Shown here one piece after another: positions 32,634 through 44,413 of a stretch of 64,000 nucleotides of DNA (position 1 is its first letter; every line of letters starts with the position of its first letter). The stretch is from Phoronis australis (taxonomy: Eukaryota; Phoronida; Phoronidae), in contig NMRA01000249.1 in the NCBI GenBank assembly GCA_002633005.1, positions 196,073-260,072 of the forward strand. Direction: 5' to 3'. The notes below the pieces were generated by a model, which saw only the letters and a program-made list of their open reading frames with translations, did not search any database and was not told the origin of the DNA. The position numbers were made by a program, and so were the translations under genes.

Positions 32634-33112
32634 AGCTCCTCACCAGGAAACACAGAATTACATCAAGCGTCACCAACAGCCGTAACAAGAATGAGCAGAC
32701 ACAGCCACACGTAACATAAACGTTGACATACCTTATCCAAGTTTTCTCCTGAGACCTAATAGCGCCTATAATGGAGTGACAGCTTGTTTCACGGATGGCT
32801 GAACTTCAAAGGGACTAGCCATTGTGTCCTTCTAGGCGGAGGGCCGAGGCTCATGGCATTCATTATTGTGAGTACTTTGGGTAGCAATACACTTAAAATT
32901 TAATTTTCAAAAAGTTCCCACGTCAACACTTGCATATTTGTACACAAAAGGTGTTTTTGTTGCAAGAAATATTCTGCACATTTGTGCCACTAGGCGGGGC
33001 TGTTCTATTACGTTGACCAATCAGAGAGCCAGATTGTATTGTGTTGCTGGGTTGGGTAATTTAAATATGGCAGCTTCCATGGATTTAGATGCTTGTATAC
33101 ACATGTAATTAC

Positions 33113-33140
33113 ATTTATATGCGCTAACTGCGAAGCGGTA
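33113..33140 (+). repeat. Left fragment of a 173-bp repeat split by transposon copy 2
   Basis: ATTTATATGCGCTAAC...GCGAAGCGGTA continues directly at 35,156 after the transposon. The same sequence, uninterrupted, is found at 35,654-35,826. Confidence 0.8.
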
Positions 33141-35152
33141 TAGTCGGTGGGCCAGATTTTGTAGGGCCTCTAGAAAATGGTTTTTGTGAGTACTTTAGGG
33201 GGGCAATTTATTTTGGTATTTTTTAATTCATTTATTAGAGTGGTTTTAAAATCTAAAAAGTTCCCACAAATAAAGTTGCACATTTTTGAGAAATTTGAGT
33301 TTGAAGTTACCTAATAATCACCAAAGAGCTTAGTAAACTTATATTTGTAAAAACAACAGTTTTGGTGACTTTTTTGTAAAACAAGTAATATGGTCCCATC
33401 AGTGCCATTGTATTGAACAATATTACACTCACATTACATGTTTAACTATTGTAAATTAATTGTAAACAGTGAAATTTAAAAAANNNNNNNNNNNNNNNNN
33501 NNNNNNNNNNNNNNNNNNNNNNNNNNNNNNNNNNNNNNNNNNNNNNNNNNNNNNNNNNNNNNNNNNNNNNNNNNNNNNNNNNNNNNNNNNNNNNNNNNNN
33601 NNNNNNNNNNNNNNNNNNNNNNNNNNNNNNNNNNNNNNNNNNNNNNNNNNNNNNNNNNNNNNNNNNNNNNNNNNNNNNNNNNNNNNNNNNNNNNNNNNNN
33701 NNNNNNNNNNNNNNNNNNNNNNNNNNNNNNNNNNNNNNNNNNNNNNNNNNNNNNNNNNNNNNNNNNNNNNNNNNNNNNNNNNNNNNNNNNNNNNNNNNNN
33801 NNNNNNNNNNNNNNNNNNNNNNNNNNNNNNNNNNNNNNNNNNNNNNNNNNNNNNNNNNNNNNNNNNNNNNNNNNNNNNNNNNNNNNNNNNNNNNNNNNNN
33901 NNNNNNNNNNNNNNNNNNNNNNNNNNNNNNNNNNNNNNNNNNNNNNNNNNNNNNNNNNNNNNNNNNNNNNNNNNNNNNNNNNNNNNNNNNNNNNNNNNNN
34001 NNNNNNNNNNNNNNNNNNNNNNNNNNNNNNNNNNNNNNNNNNNNNNNNNNNNNNNNNNNNNNNNNNNNNNNNNNNNNNNNNNNNNNNNNNNNNNNNNNNN
34101 NNNNNNNNNNNNNGATTGCAGGAGTATTTGTTTAAACTGGGAACAAATGAAAACATTAACGACCTCCTCAGAGGCATCTCTCTACGCGGTACTTCTAAAC
34201 TTATAGGAACATAATTTGCCGAAAAGTATCCGGCATATGGAGTACCTATGGTATGATCATCGTCTCTACTGGGTCAGCAGTATTGTCTAAGGCCTAGGCA
34301 GCCAAGGGGCTGAACAAGTTAAAAAACAGCTGGCGATAATACTGAAACACACATGGAAAACACCAAGATGTACTTTTCAAAAACACGTACCTGTTTTTGA
34401 AAGCTATACCTTTCTGTTTCTTGAAATGTGGCCCATAATGTACTTTTCCTGCTAACAAATTATGTACTCATTTTCAGAATGTCCCTATCTTGTTCAGGGT
34501 GTTTCAGATTTTGGAAGTATCATTGATTTTCTTGGGAAATCTTGGATAACATCTGTATCACTTTCAGCAACTTCAGCTTTAGTACTACTGTTGGTGCCTT
34601 GAAACGTTGCTATGCTGTTCTATGTCCTTTCAATTTTTTGGTCTGACACTTGGTCCTCTAGTCTACAGCACTCAGCAGTATACTGTGTAGGCTACCAGGA
34701 CATGCAGCTGTTTTCTGCACAGGCAAACGTTTGTGACACCTCTTCTCCTTTTGATCTACTGATCTACAGAGTTCCACAGTCAATCAGCTTTCGTCAGGAA
34801 GCTGTCCTAAGTTTCTTTAGGCTCTGACATCACAATGTTGTGCTGTTTGATGAACCTTGAATTATACAGGCATCACACTCCATGGGAGCAGCCATATTGA
34901 AGTAACAAAGCACAACAATACAATCTGGCTATCTGATCGGTCAATTCAATAGAAAAGCGCCATCAAGTGGCAGGAATGTGCATCATATTTTGTGCAACAA
35001 AAACACCTTTTTTAAAAAAATGTGCAAGTCTAGGCGTGAGAACTTTTTGGAATTTGATTTATAGGTATATTATCTAGCCACATAGAAAAAACTAGGTTGC
35101 CCCCCCGAAGTGCTCACAAGGATGAACGCTAAGAGATCTGGCCCACCGACTA
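33141..35152 (+). mobile_element. TAGTCGGTGGGCC-family transposon, copy 2: young, partly gap
   Basis: Terminal inverted repeats TAGTCGGTGGGCCAGA at 33,141 and CTGGCCCACCGACTA closing at 35,152 are flanked by GTA on both sides (33,138-33,140 and 35,153-35,155). The related repeat at 35,654 preserves the empty site as GCGAAGCGATACCCGAAG, so the boundaries and the 3-bp duplication are confirmed independently. The two sequenced parts closely resemble copy 1. The middle is a 630-base run of N, while copy 1 has about 1,526 bases there. Confidence 0.92.
33484..34113. other. Assembly gap (630 N) inside transposon copy 2
   Basis: All bases are N. Frames spanning it are artefacts. Confidence 0.99.
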
Positions 35153-35826
35153 GTACCGGAAGCTAGTTTACGGTGAAACAACATGTACAGGTGAGATAAA
35201 AAGTCATATATACTATGACAAACTAAACTTCTAACAGATATCGATAAATACAACAGTTATATAACATGTTGAACTGTAAAGGTGGGTGACAATCTGCCAA
35301 AGTACAATGCAGCAATGAAGGTATACACAGGTGCTAAACTATGAAGATAAGTGACAACAAGCGGAAACAAAACAGCTGAACACCAGGACAGCGACATGGG
35401 AAAATGAAGTGTAAACAGGGAAGTAAGGAAAATTGGTTTGAGGGAGGGAGGGAAAGCGAAATTGACTGAACACTCGAACATTGGAGTGAATTAGGGACGA
35501 TGGCCCGGTGATGCGAGAAGACAAAGAGATCACGTGGTACAATTAAACCAATAATCGAAGAACAAAGAGGGTCACTGACACGAGAATCGGAACAATATGA
35601 TAATGAAGACGAAGCAGTATAGCTTACATAAAATAATTTAATACTTAAATAATATTTATATGCGCTAACAGCGAAGCGATACCCGAAGCTAGTTTACAGA
35701 GAAACAACACGTGTAGGTGAGATATAAGGTCATATATATTATGACAAACTGAACTACTACAGATATCGATAAGTACAAAAGTCATATAACATGATGAACT
35801 GTAAAGGTGGGTGACAATCTGCCACA
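35153..35826 (+). repeat. Rest of the split 173-bp repeat, 357-bp spacer, second repeat copy
   Basis: 35,153-35,297 completes the repeat begun at 33,113. 35,654-35,826 is a second direct copy with modest divergence (shared CTAGTTTAC, GGTGGGTGACAATCTGCCA). With copy 2 removed, the two repeats flank about 357 bases, as in a very short LTR (TRIM-like) element or a tandem duplication. No coding content is recognised. Confidence 0.6.
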
Positions 35827-35964
35827 GATGCATCAAAATAGTACTAAATTGTAATAACCATAACGAGAAGAAGCTTGCAGAAGTATCCTGATAAAAGCTG
35901 CTGTACTGTGCCACTCTGTGGATCAGTATAGATGTAACAGAATTAGAGGTGCCATAAACGTTTC

Positions 35965-36258
35965 AGTGTTCTCCACAAGCTGTTTTGAAAAGTCACTGCG
36001 ACGAGTTTGAATTTTGCCACGACGAGTTTGGCTCACTTGCGTCGAGTTTAAAAACCTGTGCAACGAGTTTTAAATATTGGAAGATTAGTCATTTCTGAAG
36101 AAAATTACATGTAAGACATTTTGGACATTTGGTACCAGTTCAATGCATTTTTTACAAGACATTTAAGTCTTGTAATAAATTTGACATTGACTTTTAAACA
36201 CATGTACATGAATTCTGAAATTCAAGTCGAGTTTGAATTTTCTGTTGTGGAGAACACT
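35965..36258. mobile_element. 294-bp MITE with 14-bp perfect inverted ends
   Basis: AGTGTTCTCCACAA at 35,965-35,978 is exactly complementary to TTGTGGAGAACACT at 36,245-36,258. The interior near the left end has several CGAGTTT repeats, typical of subterminal motifs. A preceding C would give a CAGTG start like many hAT elements, but an 8-bp duplication is not clear. It lies among the insertions in copy 3. Confidence 0.72.
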
Positions 36259-38738
36259 TCGTTCATGTAGGAAAACAGCTGCTTTGCCCCACTGGCTTAT
36301 GTCAAAACTGTAATGCTAAACTGCTATAGAAGTCTAAGCGTCAGACCAAAAATTGAAAGGGCCTAGAAACACATAGCAATGTTTCAAGACACAAGAAGTA
36401 GTAAAGCTGAAGGTGCTAAAAGTGACACCGATGTTGCCAAAGATTTCTCAAGAAAATCGAACAGACTTTCAATATCTGAAACACCAAATTAACCATTTCT
36501 ACAGTAAGTACGTACACATGCGTTCATAATTTGAGAGCATGAAAAGTACATGTATGTTATAGACCACATTTCGAGTAAGAGAAAAAAAGAACAACTTTCG
36601 AGTTTTGAATAAAAAACAGCTACACGTATGTCTTTTTGTACGTTACATCTTTGTGTTTTTCAAGTGTGTTCAGTAAATTATCTTCGGTTATTTTTTAACT
36701 GCTTCAGCCCCTAGGCTGCCCAGGTATTAGACAATACTTCCGTCTCAACTTCCCCCAGTAGAGATGTTGGCCATTCCATAGTCCCGCCATATGTATCACA
36801 CTGATTAAACCATACGTAAGGTGTCTCAGGTCGAACAAATACTCCTGCAATCGAATGATTTTCGAGCAGTCCGTGGTTCAGTTGACCAAAACAGCAATTG
36901 GCCATTTTTACACTGCTCGTGCCATTGGATAATTTCTTGTCGCCATAATGCGAGTGTGATTTTAAGCACTTTAAAGCAAAATTGTTTGAGAAGATTAAAT
37001 CAGCATGCTGAAGCTGCCGTCATCCCTGCCGTAATCCTGGGACAGGGGAAACCCCTTCTCAATTTTTGTAAACTTAAATTACTTGATAAGTGGCTGCAAC
37101 GGTAACTAAATTGGAATGCCCTAGTTGCTAGTGTACCTGTCGTAATCTGACGGGACAGGGGAAGCACTTGCCCAGTTTGTCAAACGTCGATTACCTCAAT
37201 GACTTGTAAATCTTTTACTACAGTATGACCATTCTCATTAAAAAAATAGTTTCGATCATTGCACTGGTACATCAGCTAACTTATTTTCAACCGTATCAAC
37301 TAATCTAGTTGTCAAACGGTCAACCTTATTAGACGACAGATCAGATGGCATGTAAATGTTTTAGATTGTTGGTGGATAAATTCCTGATAACTCTGGCTGT
37401 CTAAACAAAATTGTATACCAACACACTGGTCGTTAAATGTTGAATAAGGGTTAACAGTTTGCGTTTTTCTTTTGTTGGACTCAGTCAGGGGACATGGATA
37501 TGCAAATGGCATAAATGGATAAAAACCTTGTGGCTTAAAAATGCGAAATACCACAGATTCTGTTATTAAACTAGAAAGAAAAAGATCGTGAAGAGTGAAG
37601 AATCCACAGTTTTACGAAGATGTTTTTCTACACTGTTTGGAGTTTATTGAATCAAAGTTTCTAATACATGGAGATGTCAGTTGCCTTTCAAATCAAAAGC
37701 AATGGTACGCTTCACAAAGCTGGTGTGCATGAAGTTATTTGGTCAGGCAATCTTAAGAAATGCATCTTGAATCTACCCGCAGTTACAGTTCGTGCCCAAC
37801 TAAGAGATACGGAAGTGAGTTGGGGCGGGCTAGTGTTCAATAATTCTCTTGCTGAAAAAACAGTTAACGCAGCTCACTACCACATATTTTGAATCAAACC
37901 CGGGACCAAATCCTGTCTGCCTCCAAAGAAGGACTCAGCGTCACCATTAATTCCATACATGTAAGTGACTCCTTGGCGGTGGAGGTTTGCGAAAGGGATA
38001 GTGATATCCAGAGCTGTCCATTGACAGTATCGATGACGTACGTTGCAAGTGCAAAAAGAACATGTCTGGGAGGAGAATGAATATGAGCCGCGGTGCTGGG
38101 TTAAACTGTACAGAAATGTGCAGTTGTGACAACTGTAGAAACATCAGCATCACTGACTTTTTACAAGTTTGGATAAATGTTTGGCAATGAAGATGATATA
38201 TTTTACAATAAGTCAATCGTAGTGAATAGACCGTCAACTTATCCAAGCCCGTTATTTCGTTATATCAGTATTTGTGTTTAAAGACTGTGTATTGTGAATT
38301 TCATTTGGTACACATATTGATCATTGTTATGTATTTGTCTGATACTTAATTAGACACTGCCAGAATAAGTATTTTCATACATCGATGTGCACGTTCGCTA
38401 AGATCATTCAACTATGGTGTTAAATACTCAATATAGTTCTGGTATGTTATGCAAACAAATTTTATTTTATTCCATTAGTGAATGGAGCAGTCGCTGAAAC
38501 ATATTTTGGTCACTCTCAAGTGTACCGTGGTAATTTGCTCGCCAGACAATGCCAGAATAACCTCCTGGTAGCATCCAGATTTGGTTAATAGTTCTGCCGT
38601 TATGTGTCACTTTGTGTTTTTTAAAATTCACTATTTGCTCAGTGTACTCTCCTAAAAAGGTGAAACATGTTTTATCTTTAAATACAATGACATTGATGAG
38701 AGCTGATTACTCGTTTTACAAAAAAGGTACGAACCGTG

Positions 38739-39076
38739 TTCTTTTTACAACTATAAGTTCACTTAGAGGTCTTTGGTATCTATTAGCCTACATAACTTTT
38801 TACAACTATAAGTTCACTTAAAGGTCTTTGGTAACTATTAGCCTACGTAACTTTTTACAACTATAAGTTCACTTAAAGGTCTTTGGTAACTATTAGCCTA
38901 CGTAACTTTTTACAACTATAAGTTCACTTAATGGTCTTTGGTAACTATTAGCCTACGTAACTTTTTACAACTATAAGTTCACTTAAAGGTCTTTGGTGGT
39001 AACTATTAGCCTACGTAACTTTTTACAACTATAAGTTCACTTAAAGGTCTTTGGTAACTATTAGCCTACGTAACTT
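38739..39076 (-). repeat. 55-bp minisatellite (six units) derived from transposon sequence
   Basis: ACAACTATAAGTTCACTTA starts at 38,747, 38,802, 38,857, 38,912, 38,967 and 39,025: five intervals, four of exactly 55 and the last of 58. The unit is related to the single-copy subterminal segment of copy 1 near 15,000-15,065, read on the opposite strand (TATAAGTTTACTAAGCTCTTTGGTGATTATTAGG). The array is thus a local amplification inside copy 3. Confidence 0.88.
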
Positions 39077-39245
39077 CAAACCCAAATTTCTCAAAAATGT
39101 GCAATTTTTTGTGGGAACTTTTTAGATTTTGAACAGACTCTAGTAAGTGAATAATAGAACACCAAAATAAAATTGCTCCCCTCCATAATACTCACAAAAA
39201 CTATTTTCCCAAGAAGACTACAAAATTCAGCCCAACCCAAGTTTC

Positions 39246-42200
39246 TTTCAATGCGTGTATGTGCCATTTTCAAATTTGTTATTTTATGGATGGCCAAGCG
39301 TTTTGTGATACGCCTACTGGGCGATTATCTCTTCTCACTCAAGTTCGATCATACAAATGACGTCGAATACCGAAGCATCGAAGGGTGAACCTAACAGCAA
39401 GAATACATATTCGTACCCTCGCCACACCAACTCGTCTTTACACGTACTTTTAATTTGTTGTCGAGTCCGATGGGTAACGGAAACACAATGATAATTTCAC
39501 CTTCCCTGTATACGGTGTTAGTTCGAAGTAATTGGGCACACCTGTAAGGGCGGGAGCCAACCCAAGCGACTTCCCGAGCAAGGAACTGGATGCGGTCGAA
39601 AAATTGATAGCCTAACAGAGAGCATTAGGTACATGAACTATAAGTGAAAAATTATTACGTATATTTTAACTTTTATTTATAACTACGTATTCGGTTTTTA
39701 AGACATTGGTGTAAGGCGGTAAACCTAAAAACAAAAGTCGTCTGTCAACATATAAGCTGACCAGCAAAGTAAACGTAACATGAAAAGCTATTCTTTGTTT
39801 TTGTTCAAGTGACATATTTAAGCACCTTGAAGTTCGAGTTTTGAAATAACGTGTCGTCTGCACATGTATAATCAGCGGAGATTCGACTTTTGACAATCAC
39901 TACGAAATTGTTCAGCCAACTTGTCTATTTCGGACTCCCGGAGAGAATTAACCTGTAGTTGCTATTGAACTGCCATGCCCATGGATCTAATTGACGTACG
40001 CTGTACATGCGTGTGGTACCGTGACGGCACCGGTAGCTTTAAGAAATTTATTGATGAAAGGGGCGAATTTCTTTATGGGATGCCTGGCAGCGGTCTGTCA
40101 ACACATAGCACTTTCGTACAGGGGCAGGCCCTGTGTTACGCGCTCATTGGTAACCAAGTCAGCGTTTTTGCTCCTCACTTTCTTCCTCTTATGTCGACCC
40201 TAACATTTTTCTTGTTAACACCGATTTTGCGCACCCCCCATATGGATTTTGCGGCGCTCTTCCTCGGGCTGTGCCCGGGGCATTTGCCACCGCTACTAGC
40301 GGTACAACATAATACGCTACGAACATGTATACATGAACTACAGAACTTGTTCAACGAAGTTTGCATTTGAGACAAATCTAAGGGTCTTTTTATTTACAGT
40401 GATTGCTGGGGATGACACCCCCTGGATGCCTAGGTAAGTTGCCCGTTCCTCCACTCCTTCAGTACGGCAGCCAGCTCTGATACAGACAAACCATAAATAC
40501 TTCTATTACCATTTTTGTAGCGAGACAACAACGCACTACAATACAGTGTTGATAAATGTACTCTCCTGCCGTACCGTTATAGCACGTATTGTGGTCGTCT
40601 TGTCAATCAAATGTCAAGGTCGCCTTTGAGGTGTCAGTACAGTGAAAAATTATCGCACTTTGATCGCGTTCTGTTACCTTTACTTATACTTTTGAACAAC
40701 AAGTAAAAGGAGAAGAAATCCTGCGAAGATAATTTGCTGCGTGTTATAGGCGTGAACGAGGCTGGCACAGTCACGTGTGATTGATTTGACTACATCAGTA
40801 CACCACTTTATTAACTCAAAAGTTTAATTCAACACGACTTCTGGCCGGTGAGGGGGGCCTGGGGGAAATTTCGAGAATTCGAGTCTCATTTGATGCAATC
40901 TAGAGGCCTTAAATTGCCTGTTATGGCGTACTGGATGAAAATATTGATCCGGGGGACCTGTCGGACCGGTTCTGACACACACACTGTTTGCCTCCTATAG
41001 TCATTTCTTACCATACTTTGCCAATAACGCTAGACAATTGGAGCCATTGGCAACAGGGATGTTCAAGGCTTTTGCTTTCACGCGACAAAAGACAACAAGA
41101 GGCTGAAGAAAACATTAAAACATTTTATCAAGATTCAAGTAGCTTGCATTATGCACTCTTTGCAGCAGTGAGGAAGAAAGGATCCCACCAAGGTTGAGGC
41201 GGTTTTGCAACGGATATCATGATGCATCACTCTTTTGTGCCTCCCCTGTGGCTAAGACAAGGAGAAATGTAACAATCTTCAATACAATGCATGGCCATGA
41301 GGTTGAATTCAAATTTACATGTCAAATCATGGCATTTTTCCCAATACAGTACGAGTCCCCCATTTCAGGCGAAGTGGGTAAAAAGGTCCGCCTCAAAGAA
41401 AGAAAAAGTCCGAGAAAACGAAACAAAAGTCCACTAAAAAGACATAAACGCACAATCCACAACTCCGAACGTGGTACTCAGTTTTTTTTAGTCCACCGGA
41501 TTTTTTGTTAGCAAGAGGTCCACATCTTCTAATATTCGAGCCCCCATGTTACAGGCTGGCTGTGCGCATGCAGTCTTTTCCCCTACTGTTCAGATAGAAG
41601 GACGTCATCCTGAAATTTGATGTCGTTCGCCATTATTCCAGGCAAAATAACAACGAATCAATGCAAAATCATCATTTTTCAAATAAAAATATGTTTTTTC
41701 GAAAAAAAAACATTCCAATATTTCTAAATTAATAAATGACTCTGCGATTTCTGAGCAATTAATATCCCTAAAAACACTGGGTAGAACGGTATTCGGTTAT
41801 AACATGCATTTTACAGGTTAAAAACTGTAAAGCTGATTTTAGAAGGCAAGCCTCTTCCAGAGATATGAAGCTTGATTTTTGATGTTATACGCTTTTATAA
41901 ATATCCAACAAGCTAACCAAAACTATTATACTTTGGATTTCTATTTTTTAAGTAAACAATTTCGAAATCAATACTCACAAACTGTACGACACGGTGGAAC
42001 TTTAATGCATAAATGATTGATGTCTTCATTAAGTATTCATAGAACAGATTTTACTGGGATCTCAAAATAATTGCTATCATGCCTTCGATGAGATAAAATT
42101 GTTTCACAGCATATTAGTTTATTGGCTAATATCTAAATGGGTTTTTCCTCAAATGTTTCTATGAATAATGTATTAATAATGTATTAATAATGATACTTAT

Positions 42201-44333
42201 ATAGAACATTACTTGTATGATGCACCAGCCTCTGTCTAGTCTACTATCCTTAGTCACCTACATGTAAGTATGTTTGGCACGATACGCGCTCTGGCAGAGG
42301 CAAAACACACAGCAGCAGCTCAATATGAAAAACAAAATCACATATCAACATGAATTTTCCTTCAGTTTTTCGACTCAGCTTTCATCGTCAGTGGAGAGAT
42401 ATCAGAAACAATTGCCGGGCAGGTGTGCAGGAATCCGTGAAGTCGCAGAGACGTCCGACTACAACAGAGTGCACACGGTAGAAACACAACTAACTAAGCA
42501 TAAATTTTGAGACCCCTAGTCTGAACAGCAGACACGGGATAAGAACGCAGCTCTTGTGTCCGTACACTATAGCACATGCTGAATGACTTTTTAGCGTATA
42601 CATATGTATCGTCTGCTGTAGACTTCATTTTCCACACTTTTACTTAGTTCAAGGGGGGTTTGCTTTATGATGTAGAGTAACAGCTTTTGCTTTGTTTTTG
42701 ACCACTGATACCAAACGACTGCCTGTGTCGTTCTCATTCACTTGATTTATAAACGCGAGTGACTAGTTGGTTTCGTTTCATTTCCATTTAAAAGGAATAT
42801 TATGGGAGTCCAGAAAAAAATACCCCTGACGGGAAGAGACAGCTCTTCATCCAGAACATATAGGCCTACGCTTCTACACAAAATGAGAAAACGAAAACAA
42901 TTTGAAAACAGACGGGAACAAGGTTCGTTTGGCCAAAATCGGTCCAACTACAATGCATGCTCAAACAATGGGTTCTGATCGTGCCTAATCTCGTGAGGTA
43001 AGATGTGAAAGGGAAATAGTTCCGAAAAGTGCACACGGTTTACCCCGGCATTTTTTAACGAGGTTGCGGCGGACACTAACATATATCCAGAAGTCCGACT
43101 TTTTTAAATCAAGATGTCGCTTTTTCATTTTGGAACGTTGCACTGCCAACCTTGTGTCTTTTGTGAAACCCTGTAGGTTCGCACTATTGGCCACGTGTCT
43201 CTTTGTTTTGGCGAGTTCTTTTCTCATTTTATAATCTGAGAATTTCATTGATTGAGATTATGGTAGACGTCGAACTCTGCCGTCGTAAAAAGCAGTGTAG
43301 ATATAGGGATCGGAAACTCCGTGGCTGCGTTCTAGATTAATCGTTTTCTGAAACTCCTGGAGTGTACTTGCAATGGGAAACCTTTTCCATTACATGATGA
43401 TGTAACTGAGTTGCGTTTTTTCCCTCACGGGTCTCACTCTCCCTCCTGTTTCTCTATCTTTCTCTCTCAATTTCTCCTCTTTCCTTCGATTAACGGTGAA
43501 CTCAGCGATAGTTATCGACTAATAGGCGGTAATTTTGAAAACTCTTCGGTCCTGCTGCCGATCGACGCCTATACAATGAACCGTTGGCCTACAACTGCTC
43601 GCACCACCTTCTGCCCTAGTTAACACGAGGTAAAGTTTAAACCCCACGTACAAAGTTAACACGTTTTAGAGATAATTAATTTAATTACGCACTGCAAATT
43701 TGGGCGTGAATGTTGAAAAATCCGGCGAACATGATTGAGCCCGTGTATGGGCTATATTGCCCGAAAACAAATTTTCACCCAACAAAGTAACCGAAGACCT
43801 TCGGATATTTTCACCGCTCACGATTCGGGTCCTGACCGAACCGTTGGAGTCGAGTCACTATTTAATTTTTCAGGTTTTATGAAACGTTTTTTTATTTCAC
43901 TACTCAATACCGTTATTTTAATTTTAAGTCAGTGTTGGTGGAATCAGAAGACTGGGTGGTGAGATGAATATGAGCAGCTTCAGTTCCCATGTCTGCTTGC
44001 TGAATTTTCAGCAGGAATAGATTCGTCATGCGTCATGCAACGGATTACTTTTGAATTTATCGCGCGGGACCGCTCACCGCCAGGGCCACGGTTGGCATTT
44101 GGGTGATGTCAGTTCCCGTCAACTTCTTGTTAATGTTACAGTCAAAGAACAGTGGGAATGCGACGGTGTTGATTTAGGGATCAAAGTCTCTTGTGCAAAA
44201 TCTTGCTTCTGAAATCAAGACATTTGATTAGTTAACTTTTTAATTACTGCCCCACAGTTTTTGATAACGTCGGTATTTACCGGCCACACCATTACCGGAA
44301 GAATCTGGGTTTGCCAAAAAGGCCCACTATGCA
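39246..44333. other. Gene-poor stretch upstream of the SETD9-like gene
   Basis: Frames at 39,975-40,370, 40,988-41,197 and 41,194-41,511 are open but carry no motif I recognise. 41,423-41,571 is a dispersed repeat shared with 26,163-26,306. AT-rich sequence occupies about 41,640-42,200. Confidence 0.35.
41423..41571 (+). repeat. Dispersed repeat, relative of 26,163-26,306
   Basis: This carries the same ordered blocks as the copy in the WSC/TSP1 gene intron. No ends or coding content could be defined. Confidence 0.5.
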
Positions 44334-44413
44334 ATGATAAAACGTGTTGTTTCTAAGTGGAAATCATATAGGTATCGATTTGTCCCTTGGATTGCCTGGA
44401 ACTTTCGCGAAAG
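44334..44413 (+). CDS. SETD9: SETD9-like exon 1
   Basis: The ATG at 44,334 opens a frame with VVSKWKSYRYRFVPWIAWNF, ending at donor GAAAG/GTAGGC in phase 2. Aromatic and basic residues and the RFVPWIA motif match the SETD9 N-terminus. No earlier in-frame ATG is obvious, but a farther upstream start cannot be excluded. Confidence 0.82.

Larger units (their letters stand above)
32833..39242 (-). mobile_element. TAGTCGGTGGGCC-family transposon, copy 3: old, inverted, interrupted
   Basis: Two blocks belong to one element on the minus strand. 32,833-33,105 matches the 3' end of copy 1 (TAGGCGGAGGGCC at its tip, TGACCAATCAGAGAGCCAG inside). 36,262-39,242 matches the remainder, ending in a decayed tip near 39,230-39,242. 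TTC flanks both tips (32,830-32,832 and 39,243-39,245), which fits the family's 3-bp duplication. About 3.2 kb of later insertions (33,106-36,261) separate the blocks and replace about 140 bases. Coding remnants match copy 1: the N-terminal peptide near 37,590-37,770, the Cys-rich segment near 38,050-38,150, and a 65-codon minus frame at 36,711-36,905. It is much more diverged than copies 1 and 2. Confidence 0.72.

Noticed and set aside
33469-34206. Two long open frames of 233-245 codons
   Set aside because: They run almost wholly through the block of N and are artefacts of unknown bases.
39975-40370. 131-codon plus-strand frame
   Set aside because: No recognisable motif, and the sequence has frames in other phases as well. 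It was left unannotated as a gene.
40401-40434. A 34-base stretch with perfect-looking acceptor and donor sites
   Set aside because: Too short to show any domain, and no neighbouring exon supports it.
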